Below are positions 1 to 10,972 of a DNA stretch of 64,000 bases, one piece after another. The notes beneath the pieces are model-generated. The model was not told where the DNA came from and did not search any database. It worked only from the letters and a program-made list of their open reading frames with translations. A program made the translations under genes and the position numbers. Origin of the DNA: Toxotes chatareus (Eukaryota > Chordata > Actinopteri > Toxotidae); the NCBI GenBank assembly GCA_016801885.1, contig CM028883.1, positions 24,284,643-24,348,642 of the forward strand. The letters run 5' to 3'. Within the stretch, counting starts at the first letter, position 1. Each line of letters starts with the position of its first letter.

Positions 1-1027
1 AGCAATGTGCCAACAAAGGCAAGAAAGAAGAAGAAGACTGTGAGCTAGCAAAGATAGGTATAAACAATGTAAACACTTTAAAAATGTTCCACAAATTGGC
101 TTTTATGAGGAAGGAAATGCTTTCAGCAAGTTGATTAGGCCTCAAGGACATACACAGTTCAAACCACAGGCACCTTTAAAGTCACTGTGTGTAAACTGTC
201 TTAAAAAAAAAATATTTTAAATCTTTCAGGTTATTGTGACAACATAATTTTTTTATGCTTATAGAGCTGTTATCAATGATAATGTCTCTGATTCCACCAC
301 AGTGACACTGTGAAAAAGATGTCTTTTTTTTTCCATCACTGATACAACCCAGCACTTTATATTTGGTGTCTCCTACTTCTTTCTTTGAGATTTGAGATAA
401 AATGGGGCAAAAAGACATTTCTCATATTTCGAGCCATCCACCAACAGCACGTGGAACGCTATCAACAGGCAAACAAATGGGAAGTTAGCACCAGCACCAA
501 CAGCCAGTGTGAGTAAGACAAGTAAGAGAGGGGAGCCTACAGAAACCCAGACTCTAAAAATGAAGGCACAGTACCACCCCCAGTGTTTGACTGACAGATG
601 ATCTCAAGCAGTCACACCACAGTAATGATCGCTTGGCAACAAACGTGGTTAACTTCAAAGCAGGAACTGTAGGTGATCACACTAAACACACTTAAGAAAC
701 AAAATGAGGCTTTGCATATATATGAAAAACTGAACATGAATGAGATGAGACTTCACAGGACACTGGATCGGTTTTTGACATGTATCTCATGTATTTTTTT
801 TTTAAGTTAATGTTCATAGACATAAAGAAAATAGAAAAGGACATTCAGATAGATTTAACATGCAGATGCCTCATATCTGTTTTGTATATTTGAAAAGCAC
901 CTTGTCATTGGCATCATTTCATCATATCTACCTCTTCCTCTGTCTAATATCAAATTTCTTCATCATCGTCATTATCATCTCCTTCCTTCCTCATTTTTGT
1001 TTCTGCTCTTCCTTCCTTCGTCTTCAG
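1..1027 (+). other. sox13 intron (left edge of the window)
   Basis: A sox13 exon must precede 1028 because the first visible codon is split, but I find no convincing coding segment here. An open stretch near 441-512 was considered and rejected. The sequence is AT-rich with several short homopolymer runs. Confidence 0.55.
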
Positions 1028-1158
1028 GTTTCCTCGGGGAAGGCGATGTGGTCACTCAGGCCATCCACGATGCCCAGCAGCTCCTGAGGAGTCACAGCAG
1101 TGGAGGGCGAGAGAGGGAGAGAGACAGGGACAGAGAGAGAGACAGCGGTGGAAAGATG
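1028..1158 (+). CDS. sox13: sox13 exon: conserved FLGEGD segment plus Arg/Glu/Asp tract
   Basis: The acceptor is tcttcag before 1028 and the donor is gtgcgt after 1158; it starts with two bases of a split codon and ends in phase 0. It encodes FLGEGDVVTQAIHDAQ followed by LLRSHSSGG and then a low-complexity run of Arg, Glu and Asp. The first part is the short conserved SoxD motif found between the coiled coil and the HMG box. The RE/RD run comes from a GA-rich simple repeat around 1103-1140. Confidence 0.88.
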
Positions 1159-4100
1159 GTGCGTTGATCCTCAATTCATACAAAATGAACACACACACAC
1201 AGTCACAAGGTTTCGGTCTAGAACCCCTTCCAGACTTGCACATTGTTTTGTAAGTTCACTACACTTACAATCCGAATCTGAACAATCCGAATATGAGCAA
1301 ACAGTCTCAGTGTGCCTCTCTGTCTCTGGCTTACAAGCAGGGGGTCTAATCAGGAGTCAGACTCAGGTTTAGGGTTACAGAGAGTCATGGTCCTCCTGAG
1401 GATTTAACCGACAAAAGAATATCCCAGCTGTAGTATAACCACACACAAGTATATTGTTACAGCACAGTATTTTAGGTGTTGCCCTGTGGAAAATGCTGAT
1501 AAGAAAACGCTGTATAAAACTGATAAAGAAGTTATGTCTCTGTTGTTTCCATTATTAGAAAGTGAAAAAAAAAAAAAAAAACGGGGCCTGCATATTCTGT
1601 GTCATCTGCTGTCATTCTGCTTTTTGGGAGTGAGGTCATTTTTCTACATGTAGGAAAAAGTACAAACCCTTGTTTTAATGACACAAAAAATTTAGTGGCA
1701 AAATGTGAAGCTAAACGGAAAGTTTGGACTCATAAAGGTTAGTTCTCATCTCGCATCTGTGTGGATTTATTCAAGTGTGATTAAAGCCTCTTGAAATTAC
1801 ATATTTCATCGGGAACCCGGCTGTAAAATCCCTGGTTGTTATTTTTTGTTTTGGTTCTTGTAAAAACTGTCTTTTATTCTGGTCTTGGTTTTCATTCTTT
1901 GAGGTGGCTGAAGCTTTGGTCCCAGCCTCATCCTGGAGCAACAGCTGTTGCAGCCTCACAATACCACAAAGGCCTCAGTGTGGCATTGACTGAGCCACCT
2001 GCCCTCTCTCTTTGTCCACAATAATACTGTACTCTGTGGCTCTCCTCCTCTACTCCATTATCCTGCTCCATCTCGCCTCTGCTGCTGCTGTAACGCCAAT
2101 ACTGTTGACTGACCTATTTTGGTACTCTATCGCATGGGGATAAATAATGTTTTACAGCACGGGAATGAATGACAGATAATAGACCAGTGGTGTGATAGTT
2201 TTGCAAATTCAGAAGTTGTCATGTCCCATCTCTTCCTTTTCTCCTTCACCTTTCCTCCCTCAAACAATAAACACCATTCTTCCTCCTCCTTGGTGTTGTA
2301 ATTTCCTTTCTTTGCATTTACAGCTCTGCATTTAAACAGCAGCTGATAATGGCGAGGGTGCCGCTTCTTTACCTTAAATAGCATTCTGTGTAACACATGC
2401 GTGCCTTGAACACACCCCTCGGACACTGGGTCATCTTTTTTACTGCAGTCGAAATTCAAATCGTCTCTTTGTGCTGGAGTGTGAATATTTGTGTGGCTTT
2501 ACTGCATGTCTGACTTCACCTGTCTTTGTCTTTTCTACGGCTGCAGGAGTACAAAGATTCTCCCCACAACGAGAGAATTTCTCACTCCGAGCGTGGTGAA
2601 GACAGACATGGTCTGCCGTCCACTGAGGACCACCTCAGCAGCGACTCTGAGGGTAGGTGTCCACAGAGGAGCCGGTTTAACAGTCCTCATTGTTGGGAGA
2701 GATGAGCAGTGTTATTTCAAAGGCAGTGTACTATACTAGTTATCATTACAAACTATTATTATTGCCCTCTCAGAATATCACATTGACATTTAGATATCCA
2801 AAAATAACTCCCACCATCAACTCCAGATTCAACTGTATCAAAATACATCATCGCCTTCTTGAAGTTTGTGTTCCAAACTTCATGATGGAGAATGTAGGTG
2901 GAGAAGGATTTTTGTCGATGAACGCAAAATGTACTTTCAATGAGCAAAGGTTAATAAGCAGGCGAGCTTAAATGTAGTCACCAGAAAAGTTAACATATAG
3001 CAGTGGCAGTTTGGTGTGGTCCTCTGACCGTAACCCTCTTTCCTGTAGGTGCCCTGCCCGTTTCAGTCTCAGGCAGCTACACCGAGGCCCGGCCCCCTCC
3101 CTCTTCAGGCCACATCAAGAGACCCATGAATGCCTTCATGGTGTGGGCCAAGGACGAGCGCAGGAGGATCCTGCAGGCCTTCCCTGATATGCACAACTCC
3201 TCCATCAGCAAGATCCTGGGTGAGCCCAGCACTGGGTAGGGGTGGGTTTCACTCAGTGTCTCTATTCTGAGACGCGGTCTGGAACATGTGAGGGCACGAA
3301 TATCCACCTGCTTCTCCAACCAGACATGTACGCACACAAACACACATCCTGGCTTCAATCCCCGTCCCTGGACCGAACACTTACATTCCTTTCTGTTGTG
3401 GAGAGCTTATGTGCGCTCATCCTTCACAAACACAAACACACACAAACATGCAGATGTGAATATACACATGCATGCCAGTTACTGCATCTCAGTAATAGTA
3501 ATCTACTTGTGTTTTAAACACAATCTTATTATTATCTAAGTTTTTCCAGTTGTCAATTAGTACACAACTTAATATCACACCCTGTGTCTTTACTCAGAGA
3601 GGAGGAACTTAACCGACCAAATCATCTTTGTTTAGGTAAAAATGAAAAGTCATCCTCAAGCGTCACAATGAGTGTTTGGTTAAAGAGAAGTGCTAATTTT
3701 GTCAACAAAAATTGCGAAGCTACCTTTTAATCAGCGAGTAGGCCCTGATGGTGTAATGTTAATAAAAGTGTAGTGATCATTAAAAATATAGCAAACTTTA
3801 GTCAGACACTGTTGTGTAACTCACGCTAATGATAAATTTGGTGACTGAAAGATCCTTCTTTACTTGGGCTTCTGTTACACCACGTTTTAGCTTGTCAAAG
3901 ATTTAACTTTCAGCATTCCTGTCACAAAAGTCACACAAGAAGCTAGCATGTCGTATCCCACCAGGCAGCTGTGCCGAGGCTCTCACAGTCTGGCCCAAGT
4001 CCTTCCTTCTTCCATTTTAGATTTATTTGCTGTTTTCTGCCTGTGGTTTGCAATGTCACTCAATTTTGACATCTAGTTAATACAGTTGTGAAAAATTAAG

Positions 4101-6081
4101 GGAAATGTCTCATTATTTTGGCCTACAGGTCACACAGAGTAGTCTCACTTTTAAAGGGATTTACTGACACTGATATTTTTGTGACAGTGAGTCCAATAAG
4201 TTTCGTGAAATTGAAGTCAGCTTGTAGAAAATGTGTAATGTACTTGATTTTTAAAGAATTATTTTTATTTTCGAATACGGAGAAACAAAACATAACTGCA
4301 TATCTGTCTAAAATAAATAAAAAGAAGATGACATTATTGGATACTGACAGGAAACAAGGTGAGAGAAAGGGACATAACAGGCAACTAATGTCCCCAGCTG
4401 TCCCCAGTCTTCAAACTTTGCTCATACTAAGACGACTAAAATCAGACTTGAATTGGAAAAATCTGTGAATGACTGAGTCTAAATCTAACACAAAGCCAGA
4501 ATCAACACGCAAACACAAAGGCAAATTTGAGCCATGTTCCCTTACACAGTCAGAGAACTGTGCATCTGCTCTTTCCCTCATCCTCTTTGTGCCTGTGTGT
4601 CTTTGTCTCTAGGCTCCAGGTGGAAGGCCATGTCCAACCAAGAGAAGCAGCCTTACTATGAAGAGCAGGCGAGGCTGAGCCGGCAGCACCTGGAGCGCTA
4701 CCCAGACTACAAGTACAAACCCCGACCCAAACGGACATGCATCGTGGAGGGACGGCGGCTGAGGGTGGGCGAGTACAAGGCCATGATGAAGAGCCGCCGG
4801 CAGGAACAGAGAGCGACCTACACACACAGGTAGACACCAGTACATGCTCTGGCCGGCGTGCACTTCATAAACCTTTGAGATAATGTGCGAGAATTTGTCC
4901 CTGGCAGACAACACTGACAATTCACTCAATTAACAAGAGTTGGCTCTGCACCTCCACTCATCGTAGACAATGCCTGCAGCTCCCAGAGCTTTTTTTTTTT
5001 TTTTTTTTTTTTCTTGAAGACCGAAACAAAAGTGGAGTATTGATACTGCAGCTGGGCTGTTTTCAGTCTGTCCTCGGCGATGAATAGCATCCCTCGCCAT
5101 TGTTCCCTCCAACTCCTCCAACTAGTTAAGCTGGAGGAGTTGGAGGTTGGAACTGTTAACAGTGGTTGGTTCTGCCTCACAAACGTTTTCTCAGCACATC
5201 TGTTCCCTCTTTTATCACTTTCTTGAGATATAAAATGTCAAAATCAGAATCTCTCAAAATAAATTTTTTTTGAGATTTCCAGAGATATTGTTAGTATTTC
5301 CTGCATTACTACATGACTTTATACGTTACACAATGGTTTGAAACACAGGGAAATGCACAAAGTGACTACCTGTGTAGTGGGAATCAGTGCTAATGTTGGG
5401 AAGCTAGGCTAACTGTTATTTAAATACACTGAAAAGCAGGACTCCTCCAGATTGATTTCAGCTTTGCTTCTGAGCAGAAATGCTGTGTCTGTCATAATAA
5501 CCATGACCCTCAGTCATGTTGCTATGGAGAAGCCAGTCAGTGATGCAAATTCAAAACACTCAATTTGTCAACGAAACACTGCGCCATAGTTGTCATGAAT
5601 TCATCCAAAACTGACCTAGAACCCAGAAGATTAAAGCTGCCAGCGCAGTAAACAACACAGTAATCTTTAGCTTCCACCCTCCATTAGTAGCGAATGGGAA
5701 AGAATTTAAAGCTCAGTGACGGGTTTCTTGCTGAAATGCATTGCAGCTAAACTTTGCTAAGCTGATTCAGTTTGTTATTCTATGTGTCTTTTCAGTCAAA
5801 CAGAGCCTCAGCAGATCCACTTCTCCCACAGCGATGGCCAGTACCCAGGCAGCGCTGGCTCAGTCACCGTGGCGACCATGCCCTTTCACCCAGCCTTGCT
5901 GGAGCATTACCTGCCACAGGTCCCGCCAGCCCCACGTCGAGCAGAGGGCCACGCCACGCCCACTTCCCTACCTAGAGAGAGAGAGAGGGAACGAGAGAGG
6001 GAGAGGCCTCCGTACAGCGAAGAAGAGGAAAGCGACGGAGGAGAAAGGAGTGAGGGGGAACTGGTGCTCCTGACAGACTGA
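1028..6081 (+). CDS. sox13: Sox13 transcription factor (SoxD), C-terminal part, five visible exons
   Basis: SoxD HMG-box transcription factor acting in the nucleus as a DNA-binding architectural regulator. Visible coding exons are 1028-1158, 2547-2652, 3049-3219, 4613-4829 and 5796-6081. All have AG/GT borders and compatible phases, giving 302 residues before TGA at 6079-6081. The first visible exon begins with the last two bases of a codon, so N-terminal exons (leucine zipper and Q-rich region in the family) lie to the left. Diagnostic pieces are FLGEGDVVTQAIHDAQ, an HMG box beginning HIKRPMNAFMVWAKDERRR, the basic tail KRTCIVEGRRLRVGEYK, and the acidic end GERSEGELVLLTD. The CIVEG..LRVGEYK tail and GELV(V/L)LTD end fit Sox13 rather than Sox5 or Sox6. 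The HMG box is split by an intron, as expected for SoxD. Arg/Glu-rich simple tracts occur in the first and last visible exons. Confidence 0.95.
1159..2546 (+). other. sox13 intron
   Basis: Lies between the 1028-1158 and 2547-2652 exons. It contains a poly(A) run near 1566-1580. I see no coding signal or recognised mobile element. Confidence 0.75.
2547..2652 (+). CDS. sox13: sox13 exon: acidic/serine linker before the HMG box
   Basis: The acceptor is ctgcag and the donor is gtaggt; it starts in phase 0 and ends in phase 1. It encodes EYKDSPHNERISHSERGEDR and then a segment ending LSSDSE. This polar linker is poorly conserved in the family, so the call rests on phase continuity with both neighbouring exons and on clean splice sites. 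Confidence 0.8.
2653..3048 (+). other. sox13 intron
   Basis: Lies between the linker exon and the HMG-box exon. No recognisable feature. Confidence 0.75.
3049..3219 (+). CDS. sox13: sox13 exon: first part of the HMG box
   Basis: The acceptor is tcctgtag and the donor is gtgagc. After a short proline-rich lead the exon encodes HIKRPMNAFMVWAKDERRR, ILQAFPDMHNSSISKIL and the first base of the next Gly codon. This covers helix 1 and most of helix 2 of the HMG box, including the RPMNAFMVW minor-groove recognition motif shared by Sox proteins. Confidence 0.96.
3220..4612 (+). other. sox13 intron interrupting the HMG box
   Basis: Splits the HMG box just after the ISKIL motif. It contains a short CA-rich stretch near 3420-3460 and no coding signal. 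An intron inside the HMG box is expected of SoxD genes. Confidence 0.8.
4613..4829 (+). CDS. sox13: sox13 exon: second part of the HMG box and basic tail
   Basis: The acceptor is tctctag and the donor is gtagac; phase 1 in, phase 2 out. It encodes GSRWKAMSNQEKQPYYEEQ, ARLSRQHLERYPDYKYKPRP and KRTCIVEGRRLRVGEYKAMM, i.e. HMG helix 3 and the SoxD-specific basic extension. Failure to splice would give an in-frame TAG at 4831-4833, only a few bases into the intron. Confidence 0.96.
4830..5795 (+). other. sox13 last intron
   Basis: Contains a T run of about 23 bases at 4990-5012 and a perfect 15-bp stem-loop at 5106-5146, listed separately. No coding signal. Confidence 0.75.
5106..5146. repeat. 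Inverted repeat: 15-bp perfect stem, 11-nt loop
   Basis: The left arm at 5106-5120 (cctccaactcctcca) is the exact reverse complement of the right arm at 5132-5146 (tggaggagttggagg). The loop is 5121-5131. It lies in the last sox13 intron. Confidence 0.9.
5796..6081 (+). CDS. sox13: sox13 last coding exon
   Basis: The acceptor is cttttcag. It encodes SQTEPQQIHFSHSDGQYPGS, a hydrophobic patch MPFHPALLEHYLPQVPP, an Arg-Glu alternating tract (DNA about 5963-6007), then an acidic end with YSEEEESDGGERSEGEL and the terminal LLTD. The LLEHYLP and EGELVLLTD pieces match the Sox13 C-terminus. Stop TGA is at 6079-6081. Confidence 0.92.
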
Positions 6082-7666
6082 AGGGGGGGTGGGTGAGTTT
6101 GAAAAAAAAAAAAAAAAAGGAAAATGGAGGCGAGGGATGGGAGGGGCGGCGAGGGTAGCTGCGAAGGAAGGGGTGCTGTTGACTGACAGTCAGAAAGGAA
6201 GAATGGAGGATGAACTAGGGAAAACAGGGAGCGACTGAGTTGTCATTGAACGAGAAAATTGCTCCTCAGCAAGGAAATGTCACACTTGTTCCCTTGTTAA
6301 TTTGCAGTCTCCAGTGAAACCCTGCCCTGCACATAAAGACAAACTCTTACTCTCTTCCCTTCACAGACGTCATCTCATCTGCTGCTTTGTGTTAGAAGAC
6401 AGAAGTTGGAAGTTTTACTGACACAAGGTTTATCATTTAATCTCTTAGGCTGTTTATTTCCCACCTGTGTTGACTTTTGGCAAATCAAATGGCCAAGAGG
6501 GACTAGACTGGAGGAAAGTGTAAACGGAACCATAAAAAGAGTTCAGTAGAATCCCTGTTTTCACCTGGTGAACAGCTGAGTAATGTTTCTGTGGCTGGAG
6601 CAACAGGCCTGTGATGAAGCTTTATGTTATCTGTGTGTCAGTATTGCCCCCTGCTGGTAAAGACTGGTTATTGCCTAGTGAAGACACACAGGGGCAGTAT
6701 AGTGTATCTTCTATCTTTTGATAAAATGTTATATCTAACCCATGTAACCTGTGGTTCAGACTGTGTGGGTTTGGAGCCAGTGAGCAGGCATTAGTGAAAC
6801 AGGGCAGATTATAACATAGAACTGATCTTGAGGAAAGACTGAGGAAAGAAGTGTAGTGTATTTTCACTGTATTTTTTTTTTTATAAACACTGTCTTTTAG
6901 TCCCTAGAACGGTTCAAGATTCAAACACACTGGATCCTACACTTCCCATAATGTAACCTGACACCCAGGCTATAAAACGGGTTTTCTGTTAGAAATTTGT
7001 GATCCCAAAACAAGATAACCTGGCATCAAAGAGGTTATTTTTTCAGACTGTTGCAGTGATCCTGACAGATCCAAACATTATACAACTGTATTCACAGCCT
7101 GAATAGTCCTCCTCATCACAAAAACAATGTGTCCAGTTGCTGGAGTGCCTGTTTAATAAATGAAATTGAATTAGAATCACATCACAGCAGCACACTGTTC
7201 GCTTTTAAGCTGATACAATATGTTTTAAAATCAGGTCTCTCAAAAAAAAACTCAGCTGTTATCAGTCATTGCTCCATGTAAAAGGAGTGAGAGAATTAAA
7301 CAGATCGGTGTTGTAGTTAAGGGATCTCTCACTGCACCTGATGCTTTTCAGTCCAATACCAATGAAACACCTGTTGTGACTCAGACAGTATATTAACAAT
7401 CAAACCCTCCTGACCCTCGCCCTCCCACATCACACTGTTCAGTAGAGCTGTGCTGTGTTATGCTGTATTTGTGTGTCTATCAGTTCCCTCTTCACAGCAT
7501 GGTGGGTTGACCTCAGCCTTACCTATTTTTTATACCTCTGTGTTTGCTTCTTTGAGTGTTTATTGATTGTTGTGTTGAGAACCTCCTATCTGTGTAGTCA
7601 AATGTCTGCTGTTTTTTTTTTCTCCTTTTGAGATTCAGCCTCCCGCACCACTTCAGGAAATATCTG

Positions 7667-7710
7667 AATAAAACATAGCTTGTTTTGTTTGTTTTGTTTT
7701 TTTCTTTTTA
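7667..7710 (+). terminator. Candidate proximal poly(A) signal of sox13
   Basis: AATAAA at 7667-7672 is followed at once by a G/T-rich stretch (7679-7710). This is the usual hexamer plus downstream-element arrangement. Its use is not demonstrated. Confidence 0.45.
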
Positions 7711-8990
7711 ATCTTGAAAAACTACTTTTTTCAGGAATTGTCATTTTCTTGGTACTAGTGCATCGGGCCTTGTTCCATTATTTTTATTATTGACATTCTG
7801 ACATTTTTCCTCAAATTTCCTGAAGCTGCACTGGAATTAGTTTCAGACTTGAAGACTGAAAGTGAAACTAAATGACATTTTTGCAGTGACAGATCCGTCA
7901 GTATGCTAAACAGTTGTCTTCTCATTTCATGTTTGACGTTCCTGTTCCACAAACATCTAACAGACAGGCAAATCCGGTATGATGTAACCCCTCTCTCTCT
8001 CCCGTGTTGGATTCTAAACTGGAGAAAATGTCAAGTGATGGTTTCAGGCTGCTGATGTGACAGCACTGCCCAAAGTGAAAGGAATACGCTTAGTTTTTCA
8101 GAGACTGAACCACTGGTCAACTAATGAGAACACAGACACCTAAACTATCCATCAGGCCTCAGTACGTCATTGGTTACGGTGCTGCATGTTAATAATTTAG
8201 CTTTCTGAGTTACATTATGATCTATGTAAGCATAGATGTATATTTGTATACTATGTTCCTTGATTGTAAGGTGGTAATCACAGATGGATGCAAATATTCT
8301 TTACTGGCTGAAAAGCACAGTTGGAACAGTTGGAGCTGTACCAGCTTGTATGTTTGGACAGACATGTTGATTTGTCTCATCCTGCAAACTGTTTATGAAA
8401 ATTCACCTGACCTTTCAAGTAAGAATACCAGCTAATTTGCCTCTTTCCAGTCCAAGTGAAGTTCTGGAGTTTGGGCAAACTGTGCCTCCCAGAATCCCTC
8501 AGCTCAGTAAGTGGCCACATCAAGTAAATATACTACCAGAAATAAACCTGCTACATTCTCCTCAGTATGTTAGCCCGTCAGTCATCTGTGGCTAACACAG
8601 CTGTGTACATGGGCAGTTTTGGTGTCCTTGTTCTTATCCCTCAATCAGCATGTTGACCAGTGGGAGAACTCAACAAAAACTAAATAACACTGGGGTCAAT
8701 CCACCTTCAGCTAACTTCAGGGTTGACAAATCAAAATGGCAGGAAAAGACTAATTTCAGACCTCGGGGTTGGGGCTGTGTGGAGTAAAGATGCTGGCTTT
8801 TGTGTACAGAGATGGATATCAGAGGAAAACGTTTATCTTATTTCGGTGGAGACATGCTGAGTCTCCTGTCGTCACCCCTGCTGATGTAAATATAGAAAGA
8901 GACTATTTTGTTTATAAGAGCTTGTGTAATTTAAAGGTGTACATTTCTCTATGTTTTCAGAGTTGTGTGTGTTTTTTTTCCTTGAAAGAC

Positions 8991-9035
8991 AATAAATTGG
9001 TTGTGTTAATTGTGTTTGGTATGTTTTTTTTTTTT
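8991..9035 (+). terminator. Candidate distal poly(A) signal of sox13
   Basis: AATAAA at 8991-8996 is followed by a strongly G/T-rich element (ggttgtgttaattgtgtttg) and an oligo-T run. It is the best-formed polyadenylation signal downstream of sox13. Confidence 0.5.
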
Positions 9036-10879
9036 TTTAATAAGTACATGCTTGCGTGTCAGGGTTGTGTGAATCTCTCCCAGCAGGCCCTGGTTGGTTC
9101 AGTAATTACTTTGCTCCATCATTCAGGACTCTCAGAGGACGTTCCCAGGGTAACACACCACCTCAGCTCTTTTTAGCTCACGCCAACATTTGCACATTAT
9201 AGCAGCATGACAGCATTTTCTTCCATTCTGCATTTTTCCCTTATGCACGTCAGCTGATTATAAACTTGAGAAGTGGATATTTTAACAAAAAAACACAGCT
9301 GTAACTAATGGCACTAATTAGGACTGCACCCGATCAGACGTCATTGGTATTGTGTGTGATATCCCACTGGAATGGACACACCTAAGTGGAACACAGCTGT
9401 CGTTAGTGTCACTGGTTAAACCTGTGCCTTTCCTGCTGAGAGAGTTCATGAAAAGTCCATGAAAAAGTGGAAGCAGTTTTAAAAACTGGTTCAAAGGGCT
9501 GTGTGATGGGTTGAAAATACAGTGAAAACACCACAGAGAGACGGAGGTAGTTAGTAATTTCACTTCTGAAGAGCAATGATGCATTATTAAAATCAGAATA
9601 TACAGAGGCAATGGAACCAGCTTAATCATAATAAACATTTACCCTGGCATTGTATCACAGCTTGTAAAACTACCCCAGAGCTGAATCAACGCTTCTCTGA
9701 GAGACTCAACAAACCCTGAATATTTGAGACCCCAAAGAGCAGGGCTCTGGCAGTACTCACTGTGATGCTACTTTCTAATACGGCACAATTGAAAAAGCTC
9801 ATGATGGCTTTACTAATGGTAAGTAAATCATCTACCATTTATTTATGGATCAGTTATATAAGAAAAATTTCTGGGTTGCCAGGTTGTGGAAAATTCTCCT
9901 CCGGTATGGCACTTTGCTTGTATTTCAAGCTGGCTCTTTAATGCTGTGGGAGACTTGTCCAATGGACAGTCTGAGCACTCACCTCCCAGAAAGCTCTGCA
10001 AGAAATCTGGGCCAAAATCCATTTATAAACCTCTTATTAATATGTACCATTGCAGACTTATTGTAGCATAACCATAAACTTAGATACATACATACAGAGC
10101 TGTTTAAATGTCACAACTATTGATTTATCATGAGTAAATGTAAAGAAGCAGTTTATGAATGGATCGTGGTCTTGATGTCCTGCAGAGGGTAGGCACCGCA
10201 CAGCCCATTTTCAAGGACGCCATAACGAAATTAAAGAGCTTGCTAAAAAGACTGGCACAACAATCTGGGAACCCTAACCCACATTGTCTATCCCCTGCAA
10301 GAGCTACCACTTACATCATTTCATACTTGCTTGCATTTTTGCCAGTGATACTGTTATTTCATCATGTCGTCATGTTTTAAGCTCACTTTGCATGGTGGTG
10401 GTGTTGTCACCTCTCACCTTTCAGCCAATCATGTACCGCCTGCCTCTCTGGAGCCAGCTAAACAACTACAACCAGGTGGCCAGTTGGCAGCTATTAGCTA
10501 GAGCAAAAACAATGTCAGAGTAATTGTGAATTAAGTATCTAGCAGGTGCTGTACACAAACACAATACTCCTACACAGAAACTAACGCCTCCATTTAATTA
10601 ATAAAAGCTTAAATAAGCTGCGCATGCTGCTAACTTAGCTGGCTAACCAGATGGGGTGGGATGTGGGCTTGGATGATTCCCACAGCACCAAGGTGAAGAG
10701 TCAACTTCATTATTATTCATCTGTTTTATGTTTACATACATGTATCACCAGTCACTTTCACTACAAAGACTCAAGCACCTTTTGTATATAGTATATAATA
10801 TTTATAACCTGAGTATTTTTGCCTTGTTTTTTCTCCTTTGTGTTTTTGGATTGTATATTGTTATTTTTATATTTTCTTT

Positions 10880-10972
10880 TACTGCCGTTTTCTACCTTTT
10901 TCTATATGCTGCTGTAACAATTGAATTTCCCCGTTGTGGGATGAATAAAGTCTATCTTATCTTATCTTTGGT
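10880..10972 (+). repeat. LINE/SINE-type 3' tail
   Basis: The sequence gctgctgtaacaattgaatt, then tccccgttgtgggatgaata and aag, then short TTATC-type repeats, matches a 3' terminus seen on many teleost retroelements. Orientation is +. The 5' extent is unclear and no ORF remains. Confidence 0.55.

Larger units (their letters stand above)
6082..9035 (+). other. Probable sox13 3' UTR
   Basis: Follows the sox13 stop and has no ORF of note. It begins with a G/A-rich stretch and a poly(A) run near 6102-6117. Two AATAAA hexamers followed by GT-rich sequence, at 7667 and 8991, are plausible proximal and distal cleavage sites. The UTR end is inferred from the distal one. Confidence 0.55.

Noticed and set aside
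441..512. Open segment reading AIHQQHVERYQQANKWEVST before a strong gtgagt donor, phase-compatible with the 1028 exon
   Set aside because: The expected Sox13 residues before FLGEGD are proline/serine-rich and end in Gly; this segment resembles nothing in SoxD proteins and would place Cys at the junction.
4534..4833. Continuous ORF ending at TAG 4831-4833 as the end of Sox13
   Set aside because: A good donor sits at 4830 and the downstream exon (5796-6081) carries the conserved Sox13 C-terminus, so the TAG is intronic.
3049..6081. Identity as sox5 or sox6
   Set aside because: The CIVEGRRLRVGEYK tail, FLGEGD motif and short GELVLLTD end fit Sox13; Sox5 and Sox6 have CLVDG/CIVDGKKLRIGEYK and different C-termini. 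The etnk2-type neighbour is neutral because SOX5 also pairs with an ETNK.
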